The notes under the pieces were generated by a model, which did not search any database, was not told where the DNA came from, and was given only the letters and a program-made list of their open reading frames with translations. Positions 42,548 through 51,262 of a stretch of DNA of 64,000 nucleotides are shown piece after piece. Within the stretch, counting starts at the first letter, position 1. The number at the start of each line of letters is the position of its first letter. The position numbers were made by a program, and so were the translations under genes. The DNA comes from Galbitalea sp036271875 (GTDB lineage: Bacteria > Actinomycetota > Actinomycetes > Actinomycetales > Microbacteriaceae): the NCBI GenBank assembly GCA_036271875.1, contig DATAZU010000006.1:53020-117019 (forward strand), read 5' to 3'.

Positions 42548-43522
42548 CTACAACGTGCGATCTGCGGGGAAAGTTCCCGGGTTCCGCAACGACATGAGCA
42601 GGGCGCTCACGGCAGCCACGAGGATTCCCGCGAGCACGAGGTGGACGTTCACCAGCGCGACCGGGAGGCCCTCGTTCGCCTGGATCAATCCAACAGCGAT
42701 CTGCAGCAGCTCCACAATGAGTACTGCCACCGTGACCCGACGGGTGTTCTTCCAGCGAGCTCTGTCGCGCGCGGCGAAGGCAACGACCAGGAGCAAGATT
42801 GCCAGTGCAAAGGTGATGTATGCCGGAATCGAGTGAATCGTCTGGATCACCTGCGAATTGAGCCCGTTTCGCGGAGCAAGGCCTTTCGCCGTGAGTGCAT
42901 CGCCCGCGTGCGGCCCCGATCCGGTCGTCAGGATGCCGAGGACGATCGTGAGGGCGACAAAGACCGCATCGATCCAGCCGAAAATGACATACCAGCGCGG
43001 AGCCCAGAGCCCTCCGCGCACGCCCGTGAAAGCGCGCCAGACGAGCATCGTTGCCACGACCACGAGGATGCACGACAGCGCAAAGTGCACCCCAACGACC
43101 TGGGGGCTGAGCTTGCTGAGCACGGAGATCCCGCCGATCACGGCCTGAACGGCGACCAGCCCGCCCTGCACGATCGCCAGCGCGAAAAGGTCACGACGCG
43201 TGGTTCGCAAGCGCAGTACCGCGAAGAACATCAGCAGAACCACGACGACGAGAACGCCCGTCAGCATCCGGTTGGTGAATTCGATCACCCCGTAGATACC
43301 CAGTTGCGGGGTGGGCACGAACGATGAATCCGTGCAATTGGGCCAGGTCGGACAGCCGAGGCCGGACGCGGTCAGGCGCACCGCGCCTCCCGTACCGATG
43401 AGCAGAACCTGCATGACGAGCGAAATCCAAACAAGGATCTTCACAGCGCGATTCACCCGCGCGGGTAGCCAGTTCCAGATTCGTTTGCCGAGTCCGACCG
43501 GGGACTTTACGGGTTGCGTCAC
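42548..43522 (-). CDS. ctaA: Heme A synthase (COX15/CtaA)
   Basis: 324 residues from GTG 43522. About eight membrane helices with His ligands in VGVHFALS, TIHSIPAY and NVHLVLAG, and the extracytoplasmic Cys pair in GLGCPTWPNC. It oxidises heme o to heme a for the aa3 oxidase. Divergent from the suf operon across a 250-base region that contains a palindrome and a small open frame. Confidence 0.94.
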   Translation of the reverse strand: MTQPVKSPVGLGKRIWNWLPARVNRAVKILVWISLVMQVLLIGTGGAVRLTASGLGCPTWPNCTDSSFVPTPQLGIYGVIEFTNRMLTGVLVVVVLLMFFAVLRLRTTRRDLFALAIVQGGLVAVQAVIGGISVLSKLSPQVVGVHFALSCILVVVATMLVWRAFTGVRGGLWAPRWYVIFGWIDAVFVALTIVLGILTTGSGPHAGDALTAKGLAPRNGLNSQVIQTIHSIPAYITFALAILLLVVAFAARDRARWKNTRRVTVAVLIVELLQIAVGLIQANEGLPVALVNVHLVLAGILVAAVSALLMSLRNPGTFPADRTL

Positions 43523-43563
43523 GTCGGCAGGCGCCTTTCACTACTTTTTGGAGGCTTCCCCTG

Positions 43564-43587
43564 TAGAATTGACGGGTTCTAAAGAAC
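43564..43587 (+). promoter_or_regulatory. Candidate promoter and operator upstream of the suf operon
   Basis: TGTAGAAT gives a -10 TAGAAT at 43564-43569. Seven bases later the inverted repeat GTTCT-AA-AGAAC (43576-43587) covers the predicted transcription start. That placement suits a repressor site. No regulator gene is adjacent. Confidence 0.4.
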
Positions 43588-43613
43588 ACAAAGCCCACGC
43601 CGGGGAGTCGACG

Positions 43614-43730
43614 ATGACAAACATCCTTGGCACCGTCGGGAACATTCCCAGTTTAGGTCGGGCGGGCGGTCCAGCTGGCGGCCGCACAGATACTCCCCAT
43701 GCGCTACCTGTCGGTGCTGCGCGGGAATGA
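43614..43730 (+). CDS. Possible 38-residue leader peptide upstream of sufB
   Basis: ATG 43614 is preceded at six bases by GGGGAG. The frame starts MTNILGTVGNIPSLG and ends with TGA 43728-43730, 45 bases before sufB. It is Gly/Pro/Arg-rich and resembles no family I know. The good ribosome site is the main support; it might be a leader peptide or chance. Confidence 0.35.
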   Translation: MTNILGTVGNIPSLGRAGGPAGGRTDTPHALPVGAARE

Positions 43731-43775
43731 CGCAAACATCCACCCGGTTGTAGGCGTTACGGAAGAAGGAAACAA

Positions 43776-45194
43776 ATGTCTGACGTGCTGATCGACCGCC
43801 CAGAGCTGTCGAACCTCGGCCAATACGAATTCGGTTGGTCTGACTCCGATGCTGCTGGTGCCGCCGCCAAACGGGGGCTCAGCGAAGAGGTGGTCAAGGA
43901 CATTTCCGCTCTCAAGAGCGAGCCGGAGTGGATGCTCAAACGTCGCCTCCAGGGCCTCGCACTGTTTGGCAAGAAGCCAATGCCAACCTGGGGGGCCGAT
44001 CTTTCCGGCATCGACTTCGACAACATCAAGTATTTCGTGCGCTCGACGGAGAAGCAGGCGCAGAGTTGGGAAGACCTGCCGGATGACATCCGCCAGACCT
44101 ACGAGAAGCTAGGGATTCCGGAGGCAGAGCGCCAGCGACTTGTCGCCGGAGTCGCCGCACAGTACGAGTCCGAGGTCGTCTTCCACTCGATCAACGCCGA
44201 GCTCGAGGCCAAGGGCGTCATCTTCATGGACACCGATACGGCCCTGCGCGAGCATCCGGAGTTCTTCACCGAGTACTACGGCACGGTGATTCCCGCGGGC
44301 GACAACAAGTTCGCGGCGCTTAACACGGCCGTCTGGTCGGGCGGGTCGTTCGTCTACGTGCCGCCCGGTGTGCACGTCGAAATCCCGCTGCAGGCCTACT
44401 TCCGCATCAACACCGAGAACATGGGCCAGTTCGAGCGCACGCTTATCATCGCCGACGAGGGCTCATACGTTCACTACATCGAGGGCTGCACGGCTCCGAT
44501 CTATTCGAGCGACTCGCTGCACTCGGCCGTGGTCGAAATCATCGTGAAGAAGAACGCGCGCGTTCGCTACACGACCATCCAGAACTGGTCGAACAACGTG
44601 TACAACCTGGTCACGAAGCGTGCGATCGCGCACGAGGGCGCGACAATGGAGTGGATCGATGGAAACATCGGCTCGAAGGTCACGATGAAGTACCCGTCGA
44701 TCTACCTCGTCGGCGACCACGCCAAGGGCGAGACGCTGTCCGTTGCTTTTGCGGGCCCGGGCCAGCATCAGGATGCCGGCGCCAAGATGATCCACATGGC
44801 GCCGTACACGACGTCATCCATCGTTTCCAAGTCAATCGCTCGTGGCGGTGGGCGCGCGGGCTATCGGGGCGAGGTTCGGGTTGGCAGCGATGCTCACCAC
44901 TCGGCCAACACGGTTCGCTGTGACGCGCTGCTCGTCGATACAATTTCGCGGTCGGATACCTATCCGGCAATCGATATCCGCGTCGATGACGTACAACTGG
45001 GACACGAGGCAACCGTTTCGCGCGTGAGCGAGGAGCAGCTGTTTTATCTGATGTCTCGCGGCATGCCGGAAGACGAGGCGATGGCGATGATCGTGCGCGG
45101 CTTTATCGAGCCCATCGCGCGCGAGCTTCCGATGGAGTACGCCCTCGAACTCAACAAGCTGATCGAGATGAGTATGGAAGGCAGTGTGGGTTAG
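43776..45194 (+). CDS. sufB: Fe-S cluster assembly scaffold SufB
   Basis: 472 residues from ATG 43776, with AAGAAGGA upstream. Conserved blocks FVYVPPGVHVEIPLQAYFRI, YVHYIEGCTAP, KYPSIYLVGDHAKGE, and near the C-terminus HEATVSRVSEEQLFYLMSRG and ARELPMEYA. SufB forms the scaffold with SufC and SufD in the cytosol. First gene of sufB-sufD-Rieske-sufC. Its stop shares one base with the GTG of sufD. Confidence 0.97.
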   Translation: MSDVLIDRPELSNLGQYEFGWSDSDAAGAAAKRGLSEEVVKDISALKSEPEWMLKRRLQGLALFGKKPMPTWGADLSGIDFDNIKYFVRSTEKQAQSWEDLPDDIRQTYEKLGIPEAERQRLVAGVAAQYESEVVFHSINAELEAKGVIFMDTDTALREHPEFFTEYYGTVIPAGDNKFAALNTAVWSGGSFVYVPPGVHVEIPLQAYFRINTENMGQFERTLIIADEGSYVHYIEGCTAPIYSSDSLHSAVVEIIVKKNARVRYTTIQNWSNNVYNLVTKRAIAHEGATMEWIDGNIGSKVTMKYPSIYLVGDHAKGETLSVAFAGPGQHQDAGAKMIHMAPYTTSSIVSKSIARGGGRAGYRGEVRVGSDAHHSANTVRCDALLVDTISRSDTYPAIDIRVDDVQLGHEATVSRVSEEQLFYLMSRGMPEDEAMAMIVRGFIEPIARELPMEYALELNKLIEMSMEGSVG

Positions 45195-46387
45195 TGTCGT
45201 CTGCTGCTCCCGCAGAAGCCGTAGAGCACGGAAACAAAGCTCACAGCGACGGGGGATGGGGTTCCGGCACGCGTGCCATCCCGGTCCAGACCCGCTCCGA
45301 GAGATTCAGCTCCACCGATCCATCGGCGTTCCCGGATGTGACCGGCCTAGAGGCCGAGTGGAAACTCACGCCAGTCAAGGTGATCGCTCCGCTGTTGAAT
45401 GACACGCTCGATGGCTCGACCTATGAGTACGACGCGACCGCGGTTACCGGTCTGACGGCCGAATGGATTGAGCGCACGGATGCACGAATCGGATCAGCGG
45501 GTTCCCCGGAGGAGAAGGCATCCGCGAACGCCTGGGGAGCATTCGAGAAGGCGCTGTTGATCACCGTGTCGGGTGACGCTCACGTCGACGCAACAGTTTC
45601 GCGTGCCGAGCTGGGATCGGGCGCCCGTGCTGCACACACGATCGTCGAGGCCAAGCCGAACTCGGCATCCACCGTCGTACTCCAAAACAACGGCGCGGCA
45701 CTACTGAGCGAGAATGTCGAAATCATCGTCGGCGACGGCGCATCCCTCACCCTCGTATCTGTGCAGGAATGGGATGACAACGCCATCCATCTCGCCAGTC
45801 ATTTCGCAACAGTCGGACGGGATGCGAAGTTCCGCCACATCGTCGTTTCGCTCGGCGGCAAGGTCATTCGGCTCAACCCGTCGACCCATCTGATCGCTCA
45901 GGGCGCCGACGCGGAACTGTTCGGCCTGTACTTCGCGGACGCCGGGCAACACATCGAGCAGCGCGTCTACGTCGAACACGTCGCTGAGCACACCAAGAGC
46001 CGAGTCAACTACAAGGGCGCGCTAAACGGCGAGGGCGCTCACACGGTCTGGGTCGGCGATGTTCTCATCGGACCGAAGGCTGCAGGAACCGACACCTATG
46101 AGCAAAACCGCAACCTGGTGCTGAGCGAGGGCACGCGAGCGGATTCAGTACCGAATCTCGAGATCGAGACCGGCGACATCCTCGGGGCCGGTCATGCCAG
46201 CGCCACCGGCCGATTCGACGACGAGCAGCTGTTTTACCTGCAGGCTCGTGGCATCACCGAGCGGGAAGCGCGTCGCCTGGTCGTACTGGGATTCCTGAGT
46301 GAAATCGTGCAGAGAATCGATGCCGGACCACTTCAGGATCGGCTCAAGCTGGCCATCGAAGAGGAACTTGCAGGGGTGGCCGCGTGA
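45194..46387 (+). CDS. sufD: Fe-S cluster assembly protein SufD
   Basis: 397 residues from GTG 45194. SufBD-fold repeats and the C-terminal HASATGRFDDEQLFYLQARG with VVLGFLSEIV, parallel to SufB. The N-terminal 80 residues are more variable. It forms the SufBC2D complex and helps iron entry. The following gene's start overlaps its stop (GTGA). Confidence 0.95.
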   Translation: MSSAAPAEAVEHGNKAHSDGGWGSGTRAIPVQTRSERFSSTDPSAFPDVTGLEAEWKLTPVKVIAPLLNDTLDGSTYEYDATAVTGLTAEWIERTDARIGSAGSPEEKASANAWGAFEKALLITVSGDAHVDATVSRAELGSGARAAHTIVEAKPNSASTVVLQNNGAALLSENVEIIVGDGASLTLVSVQEWDDNAIHLASHFATVGRDAKFRHIVVSLGGKVIRLNPSTHLIAQGADAELFGLYFADAGQHIEQRVYVEHVAEHTKSRVNYKGALNGEGAHTVWVGDVLIGPKAAGTDTYEQNRNLVLSEGTRADSVPNLEIETGDILGAGHASATGRFDDEQLFYLQARGITEREARRLVVLGFLSEIVQRIDAGPLQDRLKLAIEEELAGVAA

Positions 46388-46710
46388 CCGCAATCAAGAT
46401 CTGTGCCGAGTCGGAACTCGGACAGGACGAGGCCCTGCGCGTGGATGTCGACGACATCTCGATCGCCATCGTGAAGGACTCGAGCGGCACTGTGCATGCC
46501 ATCGGCGACACCTGCACGCACGGCGACATCTCGCTATCGGAGGGTTTCGTCGAGGGGGAGACCCTGGAGTGCTGGGCGCACGGCTCAAAATTCTCGCTCG
46601 TCACCGGTAAGCCGACCTCACTCCCGGCGTATGAACCGGTTCCCGTCTATCGCGTGACGATCGTCGATGGCGACGTCTACGTCGATCCATCCGACATCGT
46701 TCCAGTTTGA
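46384..46710 (+). CDS. Rieske-type [2Fe-2S] ferredoxin of the suf operon
   Basis: 108 residues from GTG 46384, overlapping sufD by four bases. The Rieske ligands are Cys44-x-His46 in DTCTHGD and Cys63-x2-His66 in ECWAHGSKF. It resembles the ferredoxin subunit of non-heme oxygenases. Its presence between sufD and sufC is an actinobacterial arrangement; it may donate electrons for cluster assembly or be an early client. The exact role is not established. Confidence 0.92.
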   Translation: MTAIKICAESELGQDEALRVDVDDISIAIVKDSSGTVHAIGDTCTHGDISLSEGFVEGETLECWAHGSKFSLVTGKPTSLPAYEPVPVYRVTIVDGDVYVDPSDIVPV

Positions 46711-46721
46711 GGAAGTAATCA

Positions 46722-47534
46722 ATGTCAACACTCGTCATCAAAGACCTCCAGGTCAGCGTCGACATCGAGCAGGGTACGAAAGAGATCCTGAAGGGCGTCG
46801 ACCTGACGATCGAACAGGGCTCGATCCACGCCATCATGGGGCCGAACGGCTCCGGCAAGTCAACCCTCGCGTATACGATCGCCGGGCATCCCAAGTACCA
46901 CGTCACGGGCGGTTCAATCACCCTCGACGGCGAAGACGTGCTGAAGATGACCGTGGATGCCCGCGCCCGCGCCGGCCTGTTCCTGGCCATGCAGTACCCG
47001 GTCGAGATTCCCGGCGTTACCGTCTCGAACTTCCTGCGAACGGCCAAGACCGCGATCGACGGCGAAACGCCGGCTCTGCGTCCGTGGCTCAAAGAGGTCA
47101 AGGACTCGATGGGAGCGCTTCGCATCGACAAGGCGTTCTCCGAGCGCAACGTCAATGAAGGCTTTTCGGGCGGCGAAAAGAAGCGCCACGAGATCCTGCA
47201 GTTGGAGCTACTCAAGCCGAAGTTCGCCATTCTTGATGAGACCGACTCCGGTCTCGACGTCGACGCGCTGAAGATTGTCTCGGAGGGCGTGAACCGCGCC
47301 CATGAGAACACCGGCCTCGGCGTTCTGCTGATCACGCACTACACGCGCATCCTTCGCTACATCCACCCAGATTTCGTGCACGTCTTCGTCGACGGCCGCG
47401 TTGCCGAGGAGGGTGGCCCCGAGCTCGCCGAGCGACTCGAGGAAGAGGGCTACGACCGCTACACGGGCCAGGGTGGCTGGAGCGAAGAGGACAGTGTCGA
47501 TCCGGCGGAGCCGCACACCGCGAGCGTAGGCTAG
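46722..47534 (+). CDS. sufC: Fe-S cluster assembly ATPase SufC
   Basis: 270 residues from ATG 46722, with GAGGAAGT upstream. Walker A GPNGSGKSTL, Q-loop FLAMQYPVEIPG, signature FSGGEKKRHEI and Walker B AILDETDSGLD. It is the ATPase of SufBCD. The C-terminus is extended by an acidic tail (YDRYTGQGGWSEEDS). sufS and sufU, usual in the operon after sufC, are absent; the next gene is a SufT-like protein. Confidence 0.97.
   Translation: MSTLVIKDLQVSVDIEQGTKEILKGVDLTIEQGSIHAIMGPNGSGKSTLAYTIAGHPKYHVTGGSITLDGEDVLKMTVDARARAGLFLAMQYPVEIPGVTVSNFLRTAKTAIDGETPALRPWLKEVKDSMGALRIDKAFSERNVNEGFSGGEKKRHEILQLELLKPKFAILDETDSGLDVDALKIVSEGVNRAHENTGLGVLLITHYTRILRYIHPDFVHVFVDGRVAEEGGPELAERLEEEGYDRYTGQGGWSEEDSVDPAEPHTASVG
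47527..47532 (+). promoter_or_regulatory. -10 box TAGGCT for the SufT-like gene, leaderless spacing
   Basis: TAGGCT overlaps the end of sufC. Six bases (AGCGAC) then ATG 47539. It would allow expression separate from the suf operon. Confidence 0.45.
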
Positions 47535-47538
47535 CGAC

Positions 47539-47868
47539 ATGGTTTCGGCACTTGCACCGTCCCTCTTCGACGCGGTCGAGGAGGGCCTCAAGGAGGTCGT
47601 CGACCCCGAGCTCGGTGTCAACGTTGTCGACCTCGGGCTCATCTACGACCTGTCCTGGGACGACGAGAGCGATGCGCTGCTGATCAGCATGACGCTGACT
47701 TCCGCGGGATGCCCGCTCACCGACGTGCTCGAGGAGCAGACCGCCCAGGCGCTCGACGGCATCGTCGACCAGTTTCGCATCAACTGGGTCTGGATGCCGC
47801 CGTGGGGCCCCGAGAAGATCACCGACGACGGTCGCGACATGATGCGGGCTCTCGGCTTCTCGATCTAG
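47539..47868 (+). CDS. sufT: MIP18/DUF59 family Fe-S assembly factor (SufT-like)
   Basis: 109 residues from ATG 47539. The family signature VVDPELGVNVVDLGLIYDL, then LTSAGCPLTDVL with the reactive Cys near residue 58 and VWMPPWGPEKITDDGR. Members help mature Fe-S proteins. It sits four bases after sufC with its own -10 box. Naming as sufT rests on family and context. Confidence 0.9.
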   Translation: MVSALAPSLFDAVEEGLKEVVDPELGVNVVDLGLIYDLSWDDESDALLISMTLTSAGCPLTDVLEEQTAQALDGIVDQFRINWVWMPPWGPEKITDDGRDMMRALGFSI

Positions 47869-47921
47869 CCTTCCGCTTACGACGTTCGCGCGAATCAGGC
47901 TTGCCGAGGGTCTGGACACGC

Positions 47922-47927
47922 TACGGT
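47922..47927 (+). promoter_or_regulatory. -10 box TACGGT for the lipoprotein gene, leaderless spacing
   Basis: TACGGT, six bases (GTTGGC), then ATG 47934. Confidence 0.55.
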
Positions 47928-47933
47928 GTTGGC

Positions 47934-48731
47934 ATGAACAGGTCCGTCTACAAGGTGCTCGCGGGGTCCTGCGCGGCACTCGCCATTGTGGTGACACTCG
48001 GAGCGTGCGCTGCACGCGCGGCCGTCACTCCCGCTTCGTCTCATTCGGCAAAGGCGGTCACCCCGAGTGTCACCCCGTCTCCAACACCGATCTGGCCTCC
48101 CGCGCTGCCGCCAAACGCGCTGTTCCAGATAACCGCGCTCGCCACAGCGAACAACGGGGGAAATGCTCGGCTCACCGAGACGGTGTTCGAGCCGGTTGCC
48201 CAGAGCACGAGCGATTCCGCCCTTCTGGATGCGCAGTGTGGTAGCGCAACGCTGGGTCAGGACGACTGGCGGGTACGCGACGCTAACTCTCTCTTTCTCG
48301 ATATCTCGATCACCGCGACCCTCCTGCCAGGCTCTCCGGCATTCCTACCCGGGGATGAGTCGGTGTATGCCGGCCTGCCCGGAGGAGACCAGGCATACAC
48401 TCCGCCCTACCGCGGCGCACAGGCGCCGTGTGCATCGGGGTTCATGATGATGCCCGGCGTTTCACGCGGAGTCGGCTTCGTCCCATCCGCCGATCCCGCG
48501 CTGGGGACCCAACAATACGGCTTGATTGTCGGCTGGGCTGTCAGTCCGGCTCCATACGCTTTGGCCGGTGGCGGCAACTTCGCATCCATCGATGGAGACC
48601 ACCTCGAAGGATCAACGGTGGTGTCCGATTGCTACATTCAACTCAGCCCGGCGGCGCAGGCGGTTGTGAAGACGCAGAAGTCGTGGATCGGCCTACAGGC
48701 TACCGGTCGGTTCAGCTGCCCAAGCTACTAA
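47934..48731 (+). CDS. Secreted lipoprotein of unknown function
   Basis: 265 residues from ATG 47934; the frame is open further upstream but lies over the SufT gene and lacks a start signal. Signal peptide (YKVLAGSCAALAIVV) ends at lipobox LGAC with Cys25. A Pro/Thr/Ser-rich linker and a domain with cysteines in DAQCGSA, APCASGF, SDCYIQ and FSCPSY suggest an extracellular disulfide-bonded fold. I do not recognise the family. It converges with bioY across 82 bases without a clear hairpin. Confidence 0.75.
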   Translation: MNRSVYKVLAGSCAALAIVVTLGACAARAAVTPASSHSAKAVTPSVTPSPTPIWPPALPPNALFQITALATANNGGNARLTETVFEPVAQSTSDSALLDAQCGSATLGQDDWRVRDANSLFLDISITATLLPGSPAFLPGDESVYAGLPGGDQAYTPPYRGAQAPCASGFMMMPGVSRGVGFVPSADPALGTQQYGLIVGWAVSPAPYALAGGGNFASIDGDHLEGSTVVSDCYIQLSPAAQAVVKTQKSWIGLQATGRFSCPSY

Positions 48732-48813
48732 CTGTGCTGAGCGTGGCGGTCCAACGGGGCCGCGAGAACATCGCGTCGCCATTCAGCGGAGCTCGGTTCA
48801 TTCAGGGCAGACG

Positions 48814-49446
48814 CTACTCCGCGACCGGTGTCTTCTTGGTCGGCCCGGCGAAGTGCCAGACGACCGGCAGCAGGACCGCCGCGAAGATCGCCTTGAGCGC
48901 GTCGCCGATCAGGAACGGGTAGAGACCGCCCGTGAGGGCGGCCTGCAGCGGGTTCGCGACGTGCAGGTTGCTCAGCGAGACATACAGCCACGGAACGCCG
49001 ATCGCGTAGATCAGGATGCTCCCGGCAAGGAAGGCCAGCAGCGTGCGCAGCCACTTGCGATCCCACTCACGCTGGGCCAGCCATCCGACAAAGGCGGCGG
49101 CGAGGATAAAGCCAACAATGTACCCGCCGGTTGCGCCAAGCAGTACCTGAACACCCGGGAGATGACTTCCGTTAGCCTGCGGCGAATAGATCGGCAGAAA
49201 GAGGCCGAGGACCAGGTACAACCCCATCGACAGCACAGCCCGAGTTACGCCGAGCGTCGCACCGACGAAGAGCACCGCGAAGGTCTGGCCGGTGATCGGA
49301 ACGGGCTCGAACGGGATCGCGATCTGAGCGAGGATCGACGTCAGCGCCGTTCCCGCCGCGATGAGGATGATGTCCGTGACGAGGCTCCGCGAGAAGATGC
49401 GGTCCGCGAGGGTCGGGCGTCCATACGCGATGGAAATAGTCGACAT
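48814..49446 (-). CDS. bioY: Biotin transporter BioY
   Basis: 210 residues from ATG 49446, with AAGGAG six bases upstream. About six membrane helices; the BioY-type segment QIAIPFEPVPITGQTFAV and GATGGYIVGF bind biotin. It is the substrate-binding S component of an ECF transporter; no ATPase or T component (bioM/bioN) is next to it, so it probably shares one encoded elsewhere or acts alone. Divergent from the ABC-F gene. Confidence 0.93.
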   Translation of the reverse strand: MSTISIAYGRPTLADRIFSRSLVTDIILIAAGTALTSILAQIAIPFEPVPITGQTFAVLFVGATLGVTRAVLSMGLYLVLGLFLPIYSPQANGSHLPGVQVLLGATGGYIVGFILAAAFVGWLAQREWDRKWLRTLLAFLAGSILIYAIGVPWLYVSLSNLHVANPLQAALTGGLYPFLIGDALKAIFAAVLLPVVWHFAGPTKKTPVAE

Positions 49447-49548
49447 TGAGGCTCCTTGTTGCTGACAGCGGCCAAAGGGGGATGAAAGTAGACTATCTGG
49501 CTGTACCCCTCCTTCTGCGTTGTAGGTTCGCGCCCAAAGAACTGGACT

Positions 49549-51153
49549 ATGCCTGTGCTGTCTGTGCAAGACCTCGAGCTACGCGTCGGGGCAAGGCTGC
49601 TGATGGACGAAGTGACGTTCCGGGTGGATCGTGGCGACAAGATCGGTCTTGTCGGCCGTAACGGCGCGGGAAAAACGACGCTGACCAAGACGCTCGCGGG
49701 AGAGCTGAATCCCGCCGCGGGCAAGATCGACCGCACGGGCGAGATTGGCTACCTTCCACAGGATCCGCGCTCGGGCAATCCCGATGACCTCGCACGCACC
49801 CGCATCCTGGACGCCCGCGGCCTCGGCCAGCTCATCCTCGGGATGAACAACGCGACGCTCGACATGGCGAGCACGCATGCCAAGGTCAGCGAAGCCGCGA
49901 TGAAGAAGTACGGCAACCTGGAAGAACGGTTTACCGCACTGGGCGGATATGCCGCCGAGGCGGAGGCCGCATCCATCGCCAGCAACCTGAGCCTGCCCGA
50001 CCGCATCCTGAGCCAGCCCCTGTCCACTCTCTCGGGCGGCCAGCGCCGACGCATCGAGCTCGCGCGCATCCTGTTCAGCGGTGCGGACACCATGCTGCTC
50101 GACGAGCCGACCAACCATCTCGACGCCGACTCGGTCGTGTGGCTGCGCGACTTCCTGAAGAGCTTCCAGGGCGGCCTGATCGTGATCAGCCACGACATCG
50201 AACTTGTGCAGGACACGGTCAACAAGGTCTTCTATCTCGACGCCAACCGCCAGACCATCGACATCTACAACATGGGCTGGAAGAACTATCAGGCGCAGCG
50301 CGTCGCGGACGAGGAGCGCCGCAAGAAGGAACGCGTCAACGCCGAAAAGAAGGCAGCCGTGCTGACCGCGCAGGCGGCGAAGTTCGGAGCCAAGGCCACG
50401 AAGGCCGCGGCAGCCCACCAGATGGTTGCCCGCGCCGAAAAACTCCTTGCCGGGCTGGACGAGGTTCGCACGAGCGATCGTGTTGCCAAGCTGCGCTTCC
50501 CGGACCCCGTCGCATGTGGCCGGACGCCGCTGATGGCATCCAATCTGTCGAAGAGCTACGGATCGCTCGAAATCTTTGCCGCCGTCGACCTCGCGATCGA
50601 TCGCGGCTCCAAGGTCGTCGTACTCGGGCTGAACGGTGCAGGCAAGACGACACTGCTGCGCATCCTCGCTGGCGTTGACAAGCCGGATACCGGCGACGTC
50701 GAACCCGGCCACGGATTGCGAATCGGGTACTACGCCCAGGAGCACGAGACAATTGACGTCAAGCGAACCGTGCTCGAAAACATGGTGTCATCGTCGCCTG
50801 ATCTCACCGAGACCGAGGCACGACGAGTGCTCGGATCGTTTCTGTTCACGGGCGACGATGCCGTCAAACCCGCCGGCGTACTCTCCGGTGGCGAGAAGAC
50901 CAGGCTCGCCCTGGCGATGATCGTGGTGTCCGGCGCCAACGTTCTGCTCCTCGATGAGCCGACCAACAACCTTGACCCGGCGAGCCGCCTCGAGATCCTC
51001 GGGGCACTGGCCGGATACACGGGGGCCGTGGTTCTGGTCAGCCACGACGAGGGCGCAGTGGAGGCGCTCAATCCCGAGCGGGTGCTCATCCTGCCGGACG
51101 GCGTCGAGGACCACTGGAACCGCGACTACGCCGACCTGATCGCCCTCGCTTAG
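49549..51153 (+). CDS. ABC-F family ATPase
   Basis: 534 residues from ATG 49549. Two ABC domains: Walker A GRNGAGKTTL and GLNGAGKTTL, signatures LSGGQRRRIELA and LSGGEKTRLALA, Walker B LLDEPTNHLD and LLDEPTNNLD. The interdomain P-site linker is Arg/Lys-rich (about 250-300). No membrane domain, so it acts on the ribosome as a translation factor or antibiotic-protection protein; it resembles mycobacterial Rv1473-type ABC-F. The gap to bioY (49447-49548) holds TAGACT at about 49488. Confidence 0.92.
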   Translation: MPVLSVQDLELRVGARLLMDEVTFRVDRGDKIGLVGRNGAGKTTLTKTLAGELNPAAGKIDRTGEIGYLPQDPRSGNPDDLARTRILDARGLGQLILGMNNATLDMASTHAKVSEAAMKKYGNLEERFTALGGYAAEAEAASIASNLSLPDRILSQPLSTLSGGQRRRIELARILFSGADTMLLDEPTNHLDADSVVWLRDFLKSFQGGLIVISHDIELVQDTVNKVFYLDANRQTIDIYNMGWKNYQAQRVADEERRKKERVNAEKKAAVLTAQAAKFGAKATKAAAAHQMVARAEKLLAGLDEVRTSDRVAKLRFPDPVACGRTPLMASNLSKSYGSLEIFAAVDLAIDRGSKVVVLGLNGAGKTTLLRILAGVDKPDTGDVEPGHGLRIGYYAQEHETIDVKRTVLENMVSSSPDLTETEARRVLGSFLFTGDDAVKPAGVLSGGEKTRLALAMIVVSGANVLLLDEPTNNLDPASRLEILGALAGYTGAVVLVSHDEGAVEALNPERVLILPDGVEDHWNRDYADLIALA

Positions 51154-51162
51154 TTCTTCCCT

Positions 51163-51254
51163 ACCTTTTTCAGGAACATCTGTGACGGAAGTGACGGATG
51201 ACGCCTCGATCGTTGACTTAGTCACCACCCGTCACAGATGTTCCTGAAAAAGGT
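51163..51254. repeat. Perfect 26-base inverted repeat between convergent genes
   Basis: 51163-51188 is the exact reverse complement of 51229-51254, with a 40-base spacer that itself contains GTGAC...GTCAC. The arm ends in the A/T tract CTTTTT, so as RNA it would be a long hairpin flanked by T or A runs. It lies between the ABC-F stop and the SURF1 stop. Its sequence is unrelated to the CCTGTTGTGCAGG repeats. Confidence 0.93.
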
Positions 51255-51262
51255 GGATGGGA

